24,274 bases of DNA from a virus. The notes under the pieces were generated by a model, which worked only from the letters and a program-made list of their open reading frames with translations, was not told where the DNA came from and did no database searches. The position numbers and the translations under genes were made by a program. The stretch lies in IMG/VR virus record IMGVR_UViG_3300032117_000153, positions 1-24,274 of that record. One strand, 5' to 3'. Below are positions 7,281-13,811 of this stretch, in pieces (within the stretch, counting starts at the first letter, position 1; each line of letters starts with the position of its first letter).

Positions 7281-7753
7281 TAAAATATTTACAACCAACG
7301 ACAGTTGAAGAAAAAATGAAACTAATGGAGTTTGTATACAAAAATACAGACTCGTTTATATTGAATACGTTTGGGTATTTGTGGGAGAGTAGATTATGGT
7401 GGTGTATGCAACCAATACAAGTTTATATGCAAGGCAAGGAAATTATTGGGCTACATGCATTTTCAATTAATACAAAAGCTCCAGGTACTTTAAAAACATA
7501 TTATATTGTTACATCAAAGAATCACAGAAAGCAAGGCATTGCTAAAAAGCTTACAATAAAAGCATTAAAAGATTACAAAGATAAATGTGATAACTATTTT
7601 GTAAACTCAGAAGAAAATAGTGACGGTGTACATTTTTATAAAAAATTATTTGATTACCAATTTACAATTCATAAAAATGAGTTTGGTACAAATGATTTAA
7701 ACTTTGAACAGTCAATTGAAAGTATTTTAAAAAATGCAAAACAGAAAATTTGA
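7277..7753 (+). CDS. GNAT-family N-acetyltransferase
   Basis: A 158-residue GNAT-fold protein, a family that transfers an acyl group from acyl-CoA to an amine. The acetyl-CoA binding motif A is visible as YYIVTSKNHRKQGIAKKL (R/Q-x-x-G-x-A type) and motif B as DGVHFYKKLFDYQF, in the usual order. The substrate cannot be read. It starts inside the amidotransferase stop (ATGA, 4-base overlap) and its end overlaps the next gene by 20 bases, so it is a coupled member of the cassette. GNAT-fold enzymes can modify DNA bases (phage Mu Mom is one), tRNA or proteins. Given the deazaguanine and nucleotide neighbours, a base or nucleotide amine is a reasonable but unproven substrate. Confidence 0.82.
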   Translation: MIKYLQPTTVEEKMKLMEFVYKNTDSFILNTFGYLWESRLWWCMQPIQVYMQGKEIIGLHAFSINTKAPGTLKTYYIVTSKNHRKQGIAKKLTIKALKDYKDKCDNYFVNSEENSDGVHFYKKLFDYQFTIHKNEFGTNDLNFEQSIESILKNAKQKI

Positions 7754-8051
7754 TACAGGAGCTCAAAGAGACGCTGATGTTGGTAAACCAAGAATGAGTT
7801 TAATACCAACAGAAGAATTTGTACGTTTAATGCAACATTACCGTAAGGGAGGTGAGAAGTACGGGTTTGACAATTGGAAGCACGGTATGAAATCTTCTGT
7901 TTTCTATGACAGTGCTCAAAGACATTTAATGAAATGGTGGGTGGGAGAAACAGATGAAGACCATTTAGCTGCAGTACTGTGGAATGTAATGGGTGCTATG
8001 TGGACAGAAAAAAATAAACCTGAATTAGACGATAGAAAAGAATTTAAATGA
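7734..8051 (+). CDS. MazZ-like dATP/dGTP diphosphohydrolase domain (DUF5664 type)
   Basis: A 105-residue protein matching the pattern of the small phage domain once called DUF5664, later linked to dATP/dGTP pyrophosphohydrolase (MazZ) of the all-alpha NTP pyrophosphatase group. The start RKFDTGAQRDADVGKPRMSLIP, then GGEKYGFDNWKHG, AQRHLMKWWVGETDEDHLAAV and LWNVMGAMW are all typical. In phages with 2-aminoadenine DNA, MazZ lowers dATP and yields dGMP for PurZ; no PurZ is in this window. Here it may trim dNTP pools for a modified base or simply sanitise them. The ATG at 7734 lies inside the GNAT gene (20-base overlap), and the stop overlaps the next start (ATGA). The family call is from memory of the motif pattern. 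Confidence 0.75.
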   Translation: MQNRKFDTGAQRDADVGKPRMSLIPTEEFVRLMQHYRKGGEKYGFDNWKHGMKSSVFYDSAQRHLMKWWVGETDEDHLAAVLWNVMGAMWTEKNKPELDDRKEFK

Positions 8052-8743
8052 ACATGACATACAAAATTATTGTAGCATCACAAAAAGAAAAGTTAGAACA
8101 AACTTTAATCTATAAATCATTAGCAGCTCACTGTATCACTACTAATAATGTAATATTTTTTGGTAATAATAAACATTCATTAGCTGAGATATATAATGAA
8201 GGTATTGACATATGTAATGCTACCGGTACTAAGTTAGCAGTATTTGTCCATGATGACGTTTACATTAATTGCAGTGACTTTGAAAGACGTATTCGCCACT
8301 ATGCAGAAATGTTTGACGTGTATGGGTTAGCTGGTAATTCAGCAGTTACAATTAAAGAGCCAGTACTGTGGCATTTAATGTCTGATCGTGAAAATTTAAG
8401 AGGCTGCGTAGCTCACGGACTAGATGAATCTCAATATGCTTACACATCATTTGGTCAATTACCAAGTAAGGTAGTAATGTTTGATGGTGTGTTTATGGGG
8501 GTTAATTTGGAAAAACTTCCCGGTACGGTCAGATTTGACGAAAAGAACCCAGCAAAGTTTCACTTTTACGATTTAATGTTTTCATTAGATTGTAGCCTCA
8601 GCAGACTTAAAGTAGGCATTGGTGATGTTCCTATTATTCATAACTCACCTGGTTTACGTAGCATGAGTAAGGAATGGAAGCAAGGACAACAATACTTTTT
8701 AGAAAAGTATAACAAATACGCAAATAAGACGTTGACTGTTTAA
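8048..8743 (+). CDS. Glycosyltransferase family 2-like protein
   Basis: A 231-residue protein resembling the compact GT2-like glycosyltransferases (Glyco_tranf_2_5 type). Evidence is the nucleotide-sugar fold pattern: an N-terminal beta strand (YKIIVASQKE), SLAEIYNEGID, then TKLAVFVHDDVYI, whose HDDV fills the DxD-like metal site, followed by VMFDGVFMGVN and a late FHFYDLMFSLDCSLSRLKVGIGDVPIIHNS. No membrane segments are seen. The acceptor is unknown: it could be modified DNA, a virion protein or a host glycan. It is the last gene of the coupled cassette, overlapping the previous stop by 4 bases; ATG at 8054 is an alternative start. The -35 of the helicase promoter lies within its last codons. 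Confidence 0.68.
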   Translation: MNMTYKIIVASQKEKLEQTLIYKSLAAHCITTNNVIFFGNNKHSLAEIYNEGIDICNATGTKLAVFVHDDVYINCSDFERRIRHYAEMFDVYGLAGNSAVTIKEPVLWHLMSDRENLRGCVAHGLDESQYAYTSFGQLPSKVVMFDGVFMGVNLEKLPGTVRFDEKNPAKFHFYDLMFSLDCSLSRLKVGIGDVPIIHNSPGLRSMSKEWKQGQQYFLEKYNKYANKTLTV

Positions 8744-8760
8744 GGGTAATATCTTATAAT
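8732..8760 (+). promoter_or_regulatory. sigma70-like promoter of the helicase gene
   Basis: TTGACT (8732-8737), 17 bp, TATAAT (8755-8760), followed by an AGGT discriminator. This is close to the bacterial consensus. The -10 ends 10 bases before the ATG at 8771. Confidence 0.7.
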
Positions 8761-8770
8761 AGGTAAAAAT

Positions 8771-10102
8771 ATGGAATTAAAACTCAATTTAGATGAGTTC
8801 GAGAATATACTTGTGTATAAGTCTCTTACGGACGAAAGGTATCTAGCTAACATAGTAGATCATGTTAAGCCTGAATTTTTCAAAGATAAAAACGTAAGAA
8901 CTATATTCAGTACAATAAAAGCATTTTATTTAAAAACTAATAATGTACCAACTATTACAGAATTAAAAACTTACATTAACACTGAAGATGTAAAGGAGGC
9001 TTTTAAAACTGTTATTCGTAATTTTACTAATATAGATAAAAACTTTAATGAAGATCAGTTAATAGAAAATACTGAAAGGTATATTAAAGAAAAGGCAATC
9101 TATAATACGATGTTAGATGTTGCTGAAGATGTATCATCTGGTAAAATAGATACAAGTTTTATTTTAGATAAATTTGAAAAGAGTTGTAATATTAATTTAA
9201 AGACTGATATTGGTTTAGATTTGTTTAATGACTTTGGTAAGGTTATAGAAGACCTTAATACTGAGCAACCTACTATACCAAGTAGATGGAAGTGGCTAGA
9301 TAATAAACTTGACGGTGGGTTTTTACAAAAAGGTAGAGCGTTGTATATTTTTGCAGGTGAAACTAATGTTGGTAAGTCCATATTTTTAGGTAACATAGCT
9401 TCAAATATTGCAAGTCAGAATAAGACAGTATTACTCATAACGTTAGAAATGAGTGAGTTAATTTACGCAAAACGTTTATCGTCTAATATAACTAAAATAC
9501 CTATTAGAGATTTAAAAACTGAAAGCGTTACATTAAAACAGCAAATTGAAGAGATTAGTAAAAATAGTCCTGGTTGTAGAATATTAATTAAAGAGTTTCC
9601 TCCTAGTACTATTACACCAAGTCAAATTCAAGGGTTTATTAAAAATTTAGTTAATAAAGGTATTAAAATTGATGCTGTTGTATTAGATTATATTAATTTG
9701 GTTAAGAGTACTTTAGGTAATAATAGTTATGAAAGGGTAAAATATGCAACTGAACAAGTAAGAGCTCTTACATATGTGTTTAATTGCCCTTTTATTACAG
9801 CAACCCAGTTAAATAGAAGTGGCTATAATACTAATAGCCCTGGATTAGAAACTATTGGTGAAAGTATTGGTTTAGCTGCAACAGCAGACGTTATTGTTAG
9901 TATCTTCCAAGACGAAGAAGATAAAGAATTAGGTGTAGTTAAGTTAGGTATGATGAAAAACAGGTTTGGTTTAAATCATGGCGTAACTACAATGAGATTA
10001 GACTATAATACATTAACGGTATCGGAAGATGACTCATTATCTACGTTAGGAGATCAGTCAAGTATAACAAATACGTTAGCAATGCTTAGTAATAAAAGTT
10101 GA
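8771..10102 (+). CDS. 41: Replicative DNA helicase, DnaB-like (T4 gp41-like)
   Basis: Hexameric 5'-3' replicative helicase of the DnaB/gp41 family. The 443 residues compare with 475 for T4 gp41. An N-terminal helical domain (1-150) precedes the RecA-like ATPase domain. Walker A is GETNVGKS (196-203), then LITLEMSE (H1a), Walker B AVVLDYINL (Asp306), the ATQLNRSG sensor motif, a GLAATADVIVSI segment and KNRFG (396-400) with the probable arginine finger Arg398. All key motifs are present. The ATG at 8771 is fixed by the near-consensus promoter just upstream; AGGT 6-7 bases before the ATG could also serve as a weak Shine-Dalgarno. It would work with the primase encoded at 14855 and perhaps a loader at 10456. 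Confidence 0.95.
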   Translation: MELKLNLDEFENILVYKSLTDERYLANIVDHVKPEFFKDKNVRTIFSTIKAFYLKTNNVPTITELKTYINTEDVKEAFKTVIRNFTNIDKNFNEDQLIENTERYIKEKAIYNTMLDVAEDVSSGKIDTSFILDKFEKSCNINLKTDIGLDLFNDFGKVIEDLNTEQPTIPSRWKWLDNKLDGGFLQKGRALYIFAGETNVGKSIFLGNIASNIASQNKTVLLITLEMSELIYAKRLSSNITKIPIRDLKTESVTLKQQIEEISKNSPGCRILIKEFPPSTITPSQIQGFIKNLVNKGIKIDAVVLDYINLVKSTLGNNSYERVKYATEQVRALTYVFNCPFITATQLNRSGYNTNSPGLETIGESIGLAATADVIVSIFQDEEDKELGVVKLGMMKNRFGLNHGVTTMRLDYNTLTVSEDDSLSTLGDQSSITNTLAMLSNKS

Positions 10103-10112
10103 TATAGAAAAA

Positions 10113-10138
10113 GGCTTTGTAAATAAGTTTATAAAGCC
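10113..10138 (+). repeat. 11-bp inverted repeat ending at the start codon of the 10139 gene
   Basis: GGCTTTGTAAA (10113-10123) and TTTATAAAGCC (10128-10138) pair over 11 positions, with one G-T pair, around a TAAG loop. The ATG at 10139 follows at once. No T-run follows, so it is not a terminator. It may be an operator like those at uvsX and the primase, or an RNA hairpin controlling initiation. Confidence 0.55.
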
Positions 10139-10435
10139 ATGATGATCAATGAGAGTACAACGAACCGTTCGCCTCATCTTTTAATAGAAGATAAGGAATT
10201 GGTACATTCGTTTTACAGTTTTTGTACATTTTGCTTTTTGTATTACGGTAAGAAGATAAATTTTGCTACAATTTTTACGAAAATTTTACAAGATGAAAAG
10301 CTAAGAAAGCTATATAAAGTTACTATTTCTGAACCAAGTGATTTTGAAGCTCTTAGAAAATTTATAATTTTTGAGCCTTCAATAACTAAAAGCAAGTACA
10401 TTACTAAAATTATTAATAAAGGGAAAATATTTTAG
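10139..10435 (+). CDS. Small protein of unknown function
   Basis: A 98-residue basic protein that I do not recognise. After a polar start (NESTTNRSPHLLIED) comes an aromatic and cysteine-rich helix (SFYSFCTFCFLYYGKK), then predicted helices with FATIFTKILQDEKLRKLYK and a Lys/Ile-rich end. The aromatic stretch is not long enough for a convincing membrane segment. Two ATG codons lie in tandem at 10139 and 10142. The gene is directly preceded by an inverted repeat ending at the ATG and lies between the helicase and a possible helicase loader. A replication-linked role is guessed from position alone. Confidence 0.7.
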   Translation: MMINESTTNRSPHLLIEDKELVHSFYSFCTFCFLYYGKKINFATIFTKILQDEKLRKLYKVTISEPSDFEALRKFIIFEPSITKSKYITKIINKGKIF

Positions 10436-10442
10436 GAACTTT

Positions 10443-10450
10443 TATAAAAT
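10443..10450 (+). promoter_or_regulatory. -10-like box before the 10456 gene
   Basis: TATAAAAT lies 5 bases before the GTG at 10456. No TTGAYT is seen at the right distance. The call rests on its resemblance in sequence and position to the other start-proximal boxes in this window. Confidence 0.3.
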
Positions 10451-10455
10451 ATAGT

Positions 10456-11106
10456 GTGACTCAACAAGAGCAATATATTTACAACTGTTACCTTGAAACA
10501 TCTCGTAAGTTAAATGGCCAACCTTTCCGTTATAGAAAGGACTTTTCAGGTTTTGAAGAGAAAGAAGAGTATGCAACAGTTGCTAAGTTAGCTTATTTTT
10601 TTAATAAGTTTGATAACATTAATATAAAAGACTTTTTTGAGGCTCCGTACTTTGTACATAATGAAAAGTTTTTTGATATAAAGTATTTTACATCTCAAAA
10701 AGCAATTAAAGCGTATACAATATACGAAACTAAATTTTTACCGGATAACCCAGACCATACACAAACAATTTTAAAAATAAAAGATAGCTTTTTGTATATC
10801 TACAATTTTTGTAAAAGTAAAAACATTAAAATGTCTGATTATATCAATTATAAGGAACCAAATAGCCAATGGCATAGTTTCTTGATGCATGTTAAGTCGA
10901 GAAATGTTATTGTTTATGCTTTGTTTATTTTTCCTAATTTTGATAAAGTTATAAAGTCTTACGATAGTGAAATAAAAGAGTTTACTTTTGGAGACACATT
11001 TACAAACCTTAATTTTTATAGAACAAAATATTATAGTAGCAGCAAAGCAAAAAAACTTTGTACAGCTATATATGATAAGTTGACTTCTTTACAAACAACT
11101 GTATAA
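10456..11106 (+). CDS. Possible gp59-like helicase loader
   Basis: A 216-residue helical, Lys- and aromatic-rich protein beginning at GTG. T4 gp59, the helicase assembly factor, has 217 residues. The general plan seems shared: YxxYLexxrKLNG at the start, a mid-segment FFEAPYFVHNEKFFD, a mid helix SFLYIYNFCK, and a later motif EPNSQWHSFLMHVKSRNV resembling the gp59 stretch before its C-terminal helices. This is recognition by pattern and position, between gp41 helicase and gp32 ssDNA-binding protein, the two partners of gp59. It is not a secure match; a profile or structure comparison would settle it. An unrelated conserved phage protein is the alternative. The GTG is chosen because a -10-like box sits 5 bases upstream and no earlier in-frame ATG is better. 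Confidence 0.7.
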   Translation: MTQQEQYIYNCYLETSRKLNGQPFRYRKDFSGFEEKEEYATVAKLAYFFNKFDNINIKDFFEAPYFVHNEKFFDIKYFTSQKAIKAYTIYETKFLPDNPDHTQTILKIKDSFLYIYNFCKSKNIKMSDYINYKEPNSQWHSFLMHVKSRNVIVYALFIFPNFDKVIKSYDSEIKEFTFGDTFTNLNFYRTKYYSSSKAKKLCTAIYDKLTSLQTTV

Positions 11107-11107
11107 T
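11080..11107 (+). promoter_or_regulatory. sigma70-like promoter of gene 32
   Basis: TTGACT (11080-11085), 16 bp, TATAAT (11102-11107). The -10 ends 13 bases before the ATG at 11121. This leader also has GAGAG 7 bases before the ATG, so gene 32 may be the one gene here with a usable Shine-Dalgarno, fitting high expression. Confidence 0.7.
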
Positions 11108-11120
11108 AGAGAGATAATTT

Positions 11121-11945
11121 ATGACAAACATGATTAATAGTTCAATATTCCAAAGTATCAAAGGTGCACTAGCACAAGAGAGTAGCAATACGGGTCTTTC
11201 TGAGATCCTTAAGACAGAGCCAGGTAATACTTACACCGTAAGACTTTTACCTGCTAAAGATCCTAAAAAGACCTTTTTCCACTTCTTTACGCATGGTTGG
11301 ACAAGCTTTTCAAGCGGCCAGTACGTTGCAGCTTTAAGTCCACAGACGTTCGGTGAAAGAGATCCAATTGCAGAAGAACGTTTTCGTATCTTACGTACAG
11401 GTTCACCTGCAGAAAAAGAGAAGGTAAAGTCAATTGGCCGTAGTGAAAAATGGTTAGTTAACGTTTATGTTGTTAACGATCCAAAGACTCCAGAAAATAA
11501 TGGTAAGGTTAAGATCTTACGTTATGGAAAGCAATTACAAAAGATCATTACTGATGCAATTGAAGGTGAAGATGCAGATGAATTGGGTGCACGTATCTTT
11601 GATCTTAGTCCAAACGGTGTTAACCTAAAGATTAAGGTTGAAAAGCAAGGTGATTATCCAAGTTATGTATCATCTAAGTTTAGTATGCCAAGTGCTTTAC
11701 CTGAATTAGACGACGATAAAGCAGCTAAAGTTTATGGTGGTGTGTTTGAGCTTGATAAGATCTTTACTTTAAAGAGCACAGAAGATCTAAAAGCAATGCT
11801 TGACGAACATTATCATTGCAAAACAGTAAAAGATGACACAACTCCAGCAGCTCAACCTGTTGCAGCTAGTGCAGCTCCTGTAGAAAATAAGTCAAACGAC
11901 GATGATATTAAGAATTTGTTAGATGGCTTAGATATTAACGCGTAA
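11121..11945 (+). CDS. 32: gp32-like ssDNA-binding protein, zinc ligands missing
   Basis: Single-stranded DNA-binding protein of the T4 gp32 type, coating ssDNA during replication and recombination. The 274 residues compare with 301 in T4. The OB-fold core is recognisable by LLPAKDPKKTFFHFFTHGW, SEKWLVNVYVVNDP, ENNGKVKILRYGKQL and IFDLSPNGVNLKIKVE. The C-terminal tail is Ala/Pro-rich and ends in an acidic segment (NDDDIKNLLDGLDINA), as expected for partner binding. T4 gp32 holds zinc with one His and three Cys. Here His58 remains, but the Cys positions read Ser73, Asp81 and Ala84 (SPQTFGERDPIA), so zinc binding is probably lost while the subdomain persists. A second ATG at residue 4 is an alternative start. 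The stop overlaps the next ATG (TAATG). Confidence 0.92.
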   Translation: MTNMINSSIFQSIKGALAQESSNTGLSEILKTEPGNTYTVRLLPAKDPKKTFFHFFTHGWTSFSSGQYVAALSPQTFGERDPIAEERFRILRTGSPAEKEKVKSIGRSEKWLVNVYVVNDPKTPENNGKVKILRYGKQLQKIITDAIEGEDADELGARIFDLSPNGVNLKIKVEKQGDYPSYVSSKFSMPSALPELDDDKAAKVYGGVFELDKIFTLKSTEDLKAMLDEHYHCKTVKDDTTPAAQPVAASAAPVENKSNDDDIKNLLDGLDINA

Positions 11946-12451
11946 TGGAACCCGATCACAAAGAACTATTAATCGGTTTATTGGGCTCCACGTACGGGGA
12001 GATGAAAAAACTGGACGACTCTATAGTGGGGTCGTCCAGTACTCTCGGTAAACGTAGTGAAAAGGTTAAACAGGAGTTAACTAATGTAATTAAAAATGCA
12101 TTACCACCTCCAGATGTACCTATTTTACAACGTATTAACCCAGCAATAACTGGAGCTCCTCCAGTACCAGCCCCTCAACCTGCTCCACAATCAGATTATC
12201 AGTTTTTTTCTCAACCAGTGCAGCAAGCACAACCTGTCCAACCAGAACAACCACCTTCTGATCCTAATCAGTTAGAGTTTGATCTTAATAAAGTTGCAAA
12301 GTATGATGATGTAATGAATTATCTTTACACCATCACAGACAGGCTTAATAAAATTGAAGATAAAATTGATAGGTTATTAAAGAACGGTGACTTACCCAAA
12401 AAAAAAGTGAACCCACCCCAACAATCAGGCAGTGGTTTAGCGCAATCTTGA
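11945..12451 (+). CDS. Proline-rich linker protein with C-terminal coiled coil
   Basis: A 168-residue protein of unknown function. An N-terminal helical part (1-55) is followed by a long Pro/Gln/Ala-rich linker (about 60-110) and a heptad-like helix near 120-145 (MNYLYTITDRLNKIEDKIDRLL) typical of a short coiled coil. A basic tail ends it. Such an architecture suggests an adaptor or oligomerising protein. It begins inside the gene 32 stop (TAATG) and lies before the sliding clamp, so it is probably expressed with gp32. Codons 22-32 have unusually GC-rich codon choice because they form a strong hairpin (see 12010-12040). Confidence 0.78.
   Translation: MEPDHKELLIGLLGSTYGEMKKLDDSIVGSSSTLGKRSEKVKQELTNVIKNALPPPDVPILQRINPAITGAPPVPAPQPAPQSDYQFFSQPVQQAQPVQPEQPPSDPNQLEFDLNKVAKYDDVMNYLYTITDRLNKIEDKIDRLLKNGDLPKKKVNPPQQSGSGLAQS
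12010..12040 (+). other. Strong RNA hairpin inside the coding region after gene 32
   Basis: ACTGGACGACTC (12010-12021) pairs with GGGTCGTCCAGT (12029-12040): 12 pairs with one G-U and a 7-base loop. It is the most GC-rich stem noticed in this AT-rich window and begins 65 bases after the gene 32 stop. No T-run follows. It could protect or define the 3' end of gene 32 mRNA or slow translation of the downstream gene. Confidence 0.7.
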
Positions 12452-12454
12452 AGT

Positions 12455-12460
12455 TATAAT
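12455..12460 (+). promoter_or_regulatory. -10 box for the sliding clamp gene
   Basis: TATAAT followed by AAGGT and the ATG at 12466 (5-base gap), matching the TATAATA(A)GGT form at uvsX, the helicase and, with one change, the primase. No convincing -35 is seen. Confidence 0.45.
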
Positions 12461-12465
12461 AAGGT

Positions 12466-13194
12466 ATGAAGTTACAAATTAAAAGTAAGAAGGATTTTAT
12501 TAGTAATGTCCTAGGACCAATATCAAATCTTAATGATAAAACCATTATTAAGATTGAAAAGGATAAGATTACTAGTCTTACAGCATCCAGTGACGCAACT
12601 TTAGTGTTGTATTCTGAAACACAAAGCGTTTCTGATACAGAACGTAGTATAAACATACCAGATATTAAAAAATTAACAAGAGTACTTGAATGTGTAGATG
12701 TAGATACGTTAGATCTTGACATAACAGCTAATAATATCAAGTATACAGGTGAAAATTTTAAGTTCACTTATCATTTACTTGAAGATGGTATTATAAAGAT
12801 GCCTTCTATTAATGTTAAGAAGGTAAATGAGTTAAAATTTGACGTTTCATTTAAAGTAACTGAAGCAAAGTTAAGTTCATTGTTTAAAGGATCATCTTTT
12901 ACGACAGAAACCAATAAGTTATACATTTATTTTGAAAATAACAAGATTTGTGGTGAGTTAGGTGATAAGAGTAGACATAACTCAGACAATTTTCAATGTG
13001 TACTAGCTGAAACGTTTGAAGGTACAGTATTAACTAAGACAGTGCCGGTAAACTTTGATACATTTAGGTTAATAAACTTTAATAAATGTCAAGATATTGA
13101 GTTTGCCATTAACATTTCATTTGGTGTTATTAAAGTAACACTTAGTAGGGACAACACAAAGTTGACATATATTGTTTCAGCTTTAATTAATTGA
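12466..13194 (+). CDS. 45: Sliding clamp (T4 gp45-like)
   Basis: DNA polymerase processivity clamp; in T4, gp45 also activates late transcription when loaded on DNA. The 242 residues compare with 228 in T4. The alternating strand/helix pattern fits the clamp fold. Segments such as DKITSLTASSDATLVLYSE, SINIPDIKKLTRVLE, IKYTGENFKFTYHLLEDG and IIKMPSINVKKV are characteristic of gp45 homologues in marine T4-like phages. The clamp-loader genes 44 and 62 are not in this window, unlike in T4, where they follow gene 45. The ATG at 12466 is supported by the -10 box 5 bases upstream. The stop overlaps the next ATG (TGATG). Confidence 0.88.
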   Translation: MKLQIKSKKDFISNVLGPISNLNDKTIIKIEKDKITSLTASSDATLVLYSETQSVSDTERSINIPDIKKLTRVLECVDVDTLDLDITANNIKYTGENFKFTYHLLEDGIIKMPSINVKKVNELKFDVSFKVTEAKLSSLFKGSSFTTETNKLYIYFENNKICGELGDKSRHNSDNFQCVLAETFEGTVLTKTVPVNFDTFRLINFNKCQDIEFAINISFGVIKVTLSRDNTKLTYIVSALIN

Positions 13195-13409
13195 TGATTA
13201 TACCGCTAACAAATACTAACCCTGAGGTGAAGGGGGATCCTGTAGCAATAAACACTGATTTTATTGTTTCTATTCGTGAAGGAATAGCTAAAAGGGATGA
13301 TGGTAGAGAAGATAAAGTGACTTTTATATTTTGCCCACCACATGGTATGTGGGAAGTAGAAGAATCGTTAGATAGTATACTAAAAACAATTAAGAAAAAT
13401 TCTAATTGA
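13194..13409 (+). CDS. Small beta-rich protein, vaguely FlbD-like
   Basis: A 71-residue protein of unknown function. Start set at ATG 13194, which overlaps the clamp stop by one base (TGATG), rather than the TTG one codon earlier. The pattern MIIPLTN, then VAINTDFIVSI, VTFIFC and MWEVEESLDSILKTIKK recalls the short FlbD-type fold: a strand, an 'I-x-T-D-x-I' turn, strands, then a final 'V-x-E-S-x-D-x-I' helix. That resemblance is an impression and gives no function. It is probably translated by coupling to the clamp gene. Confidence 0.72.
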   Translation: MIIPLTNTNPEVKGDPVAINTDFIVSIREGIAKRDDGREDKVTFIFCPPHGMWEVEESLDSILKTIKKNSN

Positions 13410-13438
13410 TTTAATTTTAACAAAAGATAATTATTATT

Positions 13439-13807
13439 ATGCAAATTGAAGCCAAATACAGTGCTAAAGAGAAAAAGATTTCAAATAAAATTAAAACAGC
13501 AGGTTATTTTATTAAACGTTTAAAAGATAGTGGCTTTGTTGTATTTAAAATGTTTAATGCATATAGTGATACTGATCCAAGAAGATGGACAGTATTAATA
13601 GACCCAGGCGTGGCTTCAGTTTATGTTACTTGTTATTCAAACAAGAACGAAATTAATGAAACTTTATTTGAAATTGATGATGGCGGCCACTTATTCAGCA
13701 AGGGAACATATTACAAAACTGATAGTATTGAAACCATTATTAGCAGTTTAATACAAAAAGGAGTCAATAATGACGCAAAGAAAAATCCTTTCGGTTCACT
13801 TAAATAA
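13439..13807 (+). CDS. Unknown protein of 122 residues
   Basis: I do not recognise a family. The N-terminus is basic (KYSAKEKKISNKIKTAGYFIKRLKDSGF); the middle has strands around DPRRWTVLIDPGVASVYVTCYSN and a Gly-rich turn DDGGHLFSKG; the end is a helix (TDSIETIISSLIQKGV). The compact alpha/beta plan suggests a single domain. The ATG is preceded by GATAATTATTATT, an AT-rich box with a weak resemblance to the other start-proximal promoters. Its 122-residue length equals that of T4 RegA, encoded near gene 45 in T4, but the sequence does not look like RegA. Confidence 0.75.
   Translation: MQIEAKYSAKEKKISNKIKTAGYFIKRLKDSGFVVFKMFNAYSDTDPRRWTVLIDPGVASVYVTCYSNKNEINETLFEIDDGGHLFSKGTYYKTDSIETIISSLIQKGVNNDAKKNPFGSLK
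13800..13806 (+). promoter_or_regulatory. Late-like TTAAATA box before the 13812 gene
   Basis: TTAAATA ends 5 bases before the ATG at 13812, the same form and spacing as at 19055 on the minus strand. It lies in the short palindrome ACTTAAATAAGT and overlaps the end of the previous gene. Confidence 0.35.
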
Positions 13808-13811
13808 GTAC

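Noticed and set aside
13191-13193. TTG start for the small gene after the clamp
   Set aside because: ATG at 13194 gives the usual TGATG overlap with the clamp stop and loses only one residue.
13406-13431. TTGATT-N14-GATAAT as a promoter for the 13439 gene
   Set aside because: The spacer is only 14 bp, the -10 is imperfect, and TTGATT arises from the stop codon context (TGA followed by TT).
13439-13807. RegA translational repressor, because of identical length (122 residues) and position after gene 45
   Set aside because: The sequence shows no RegA-like segments.
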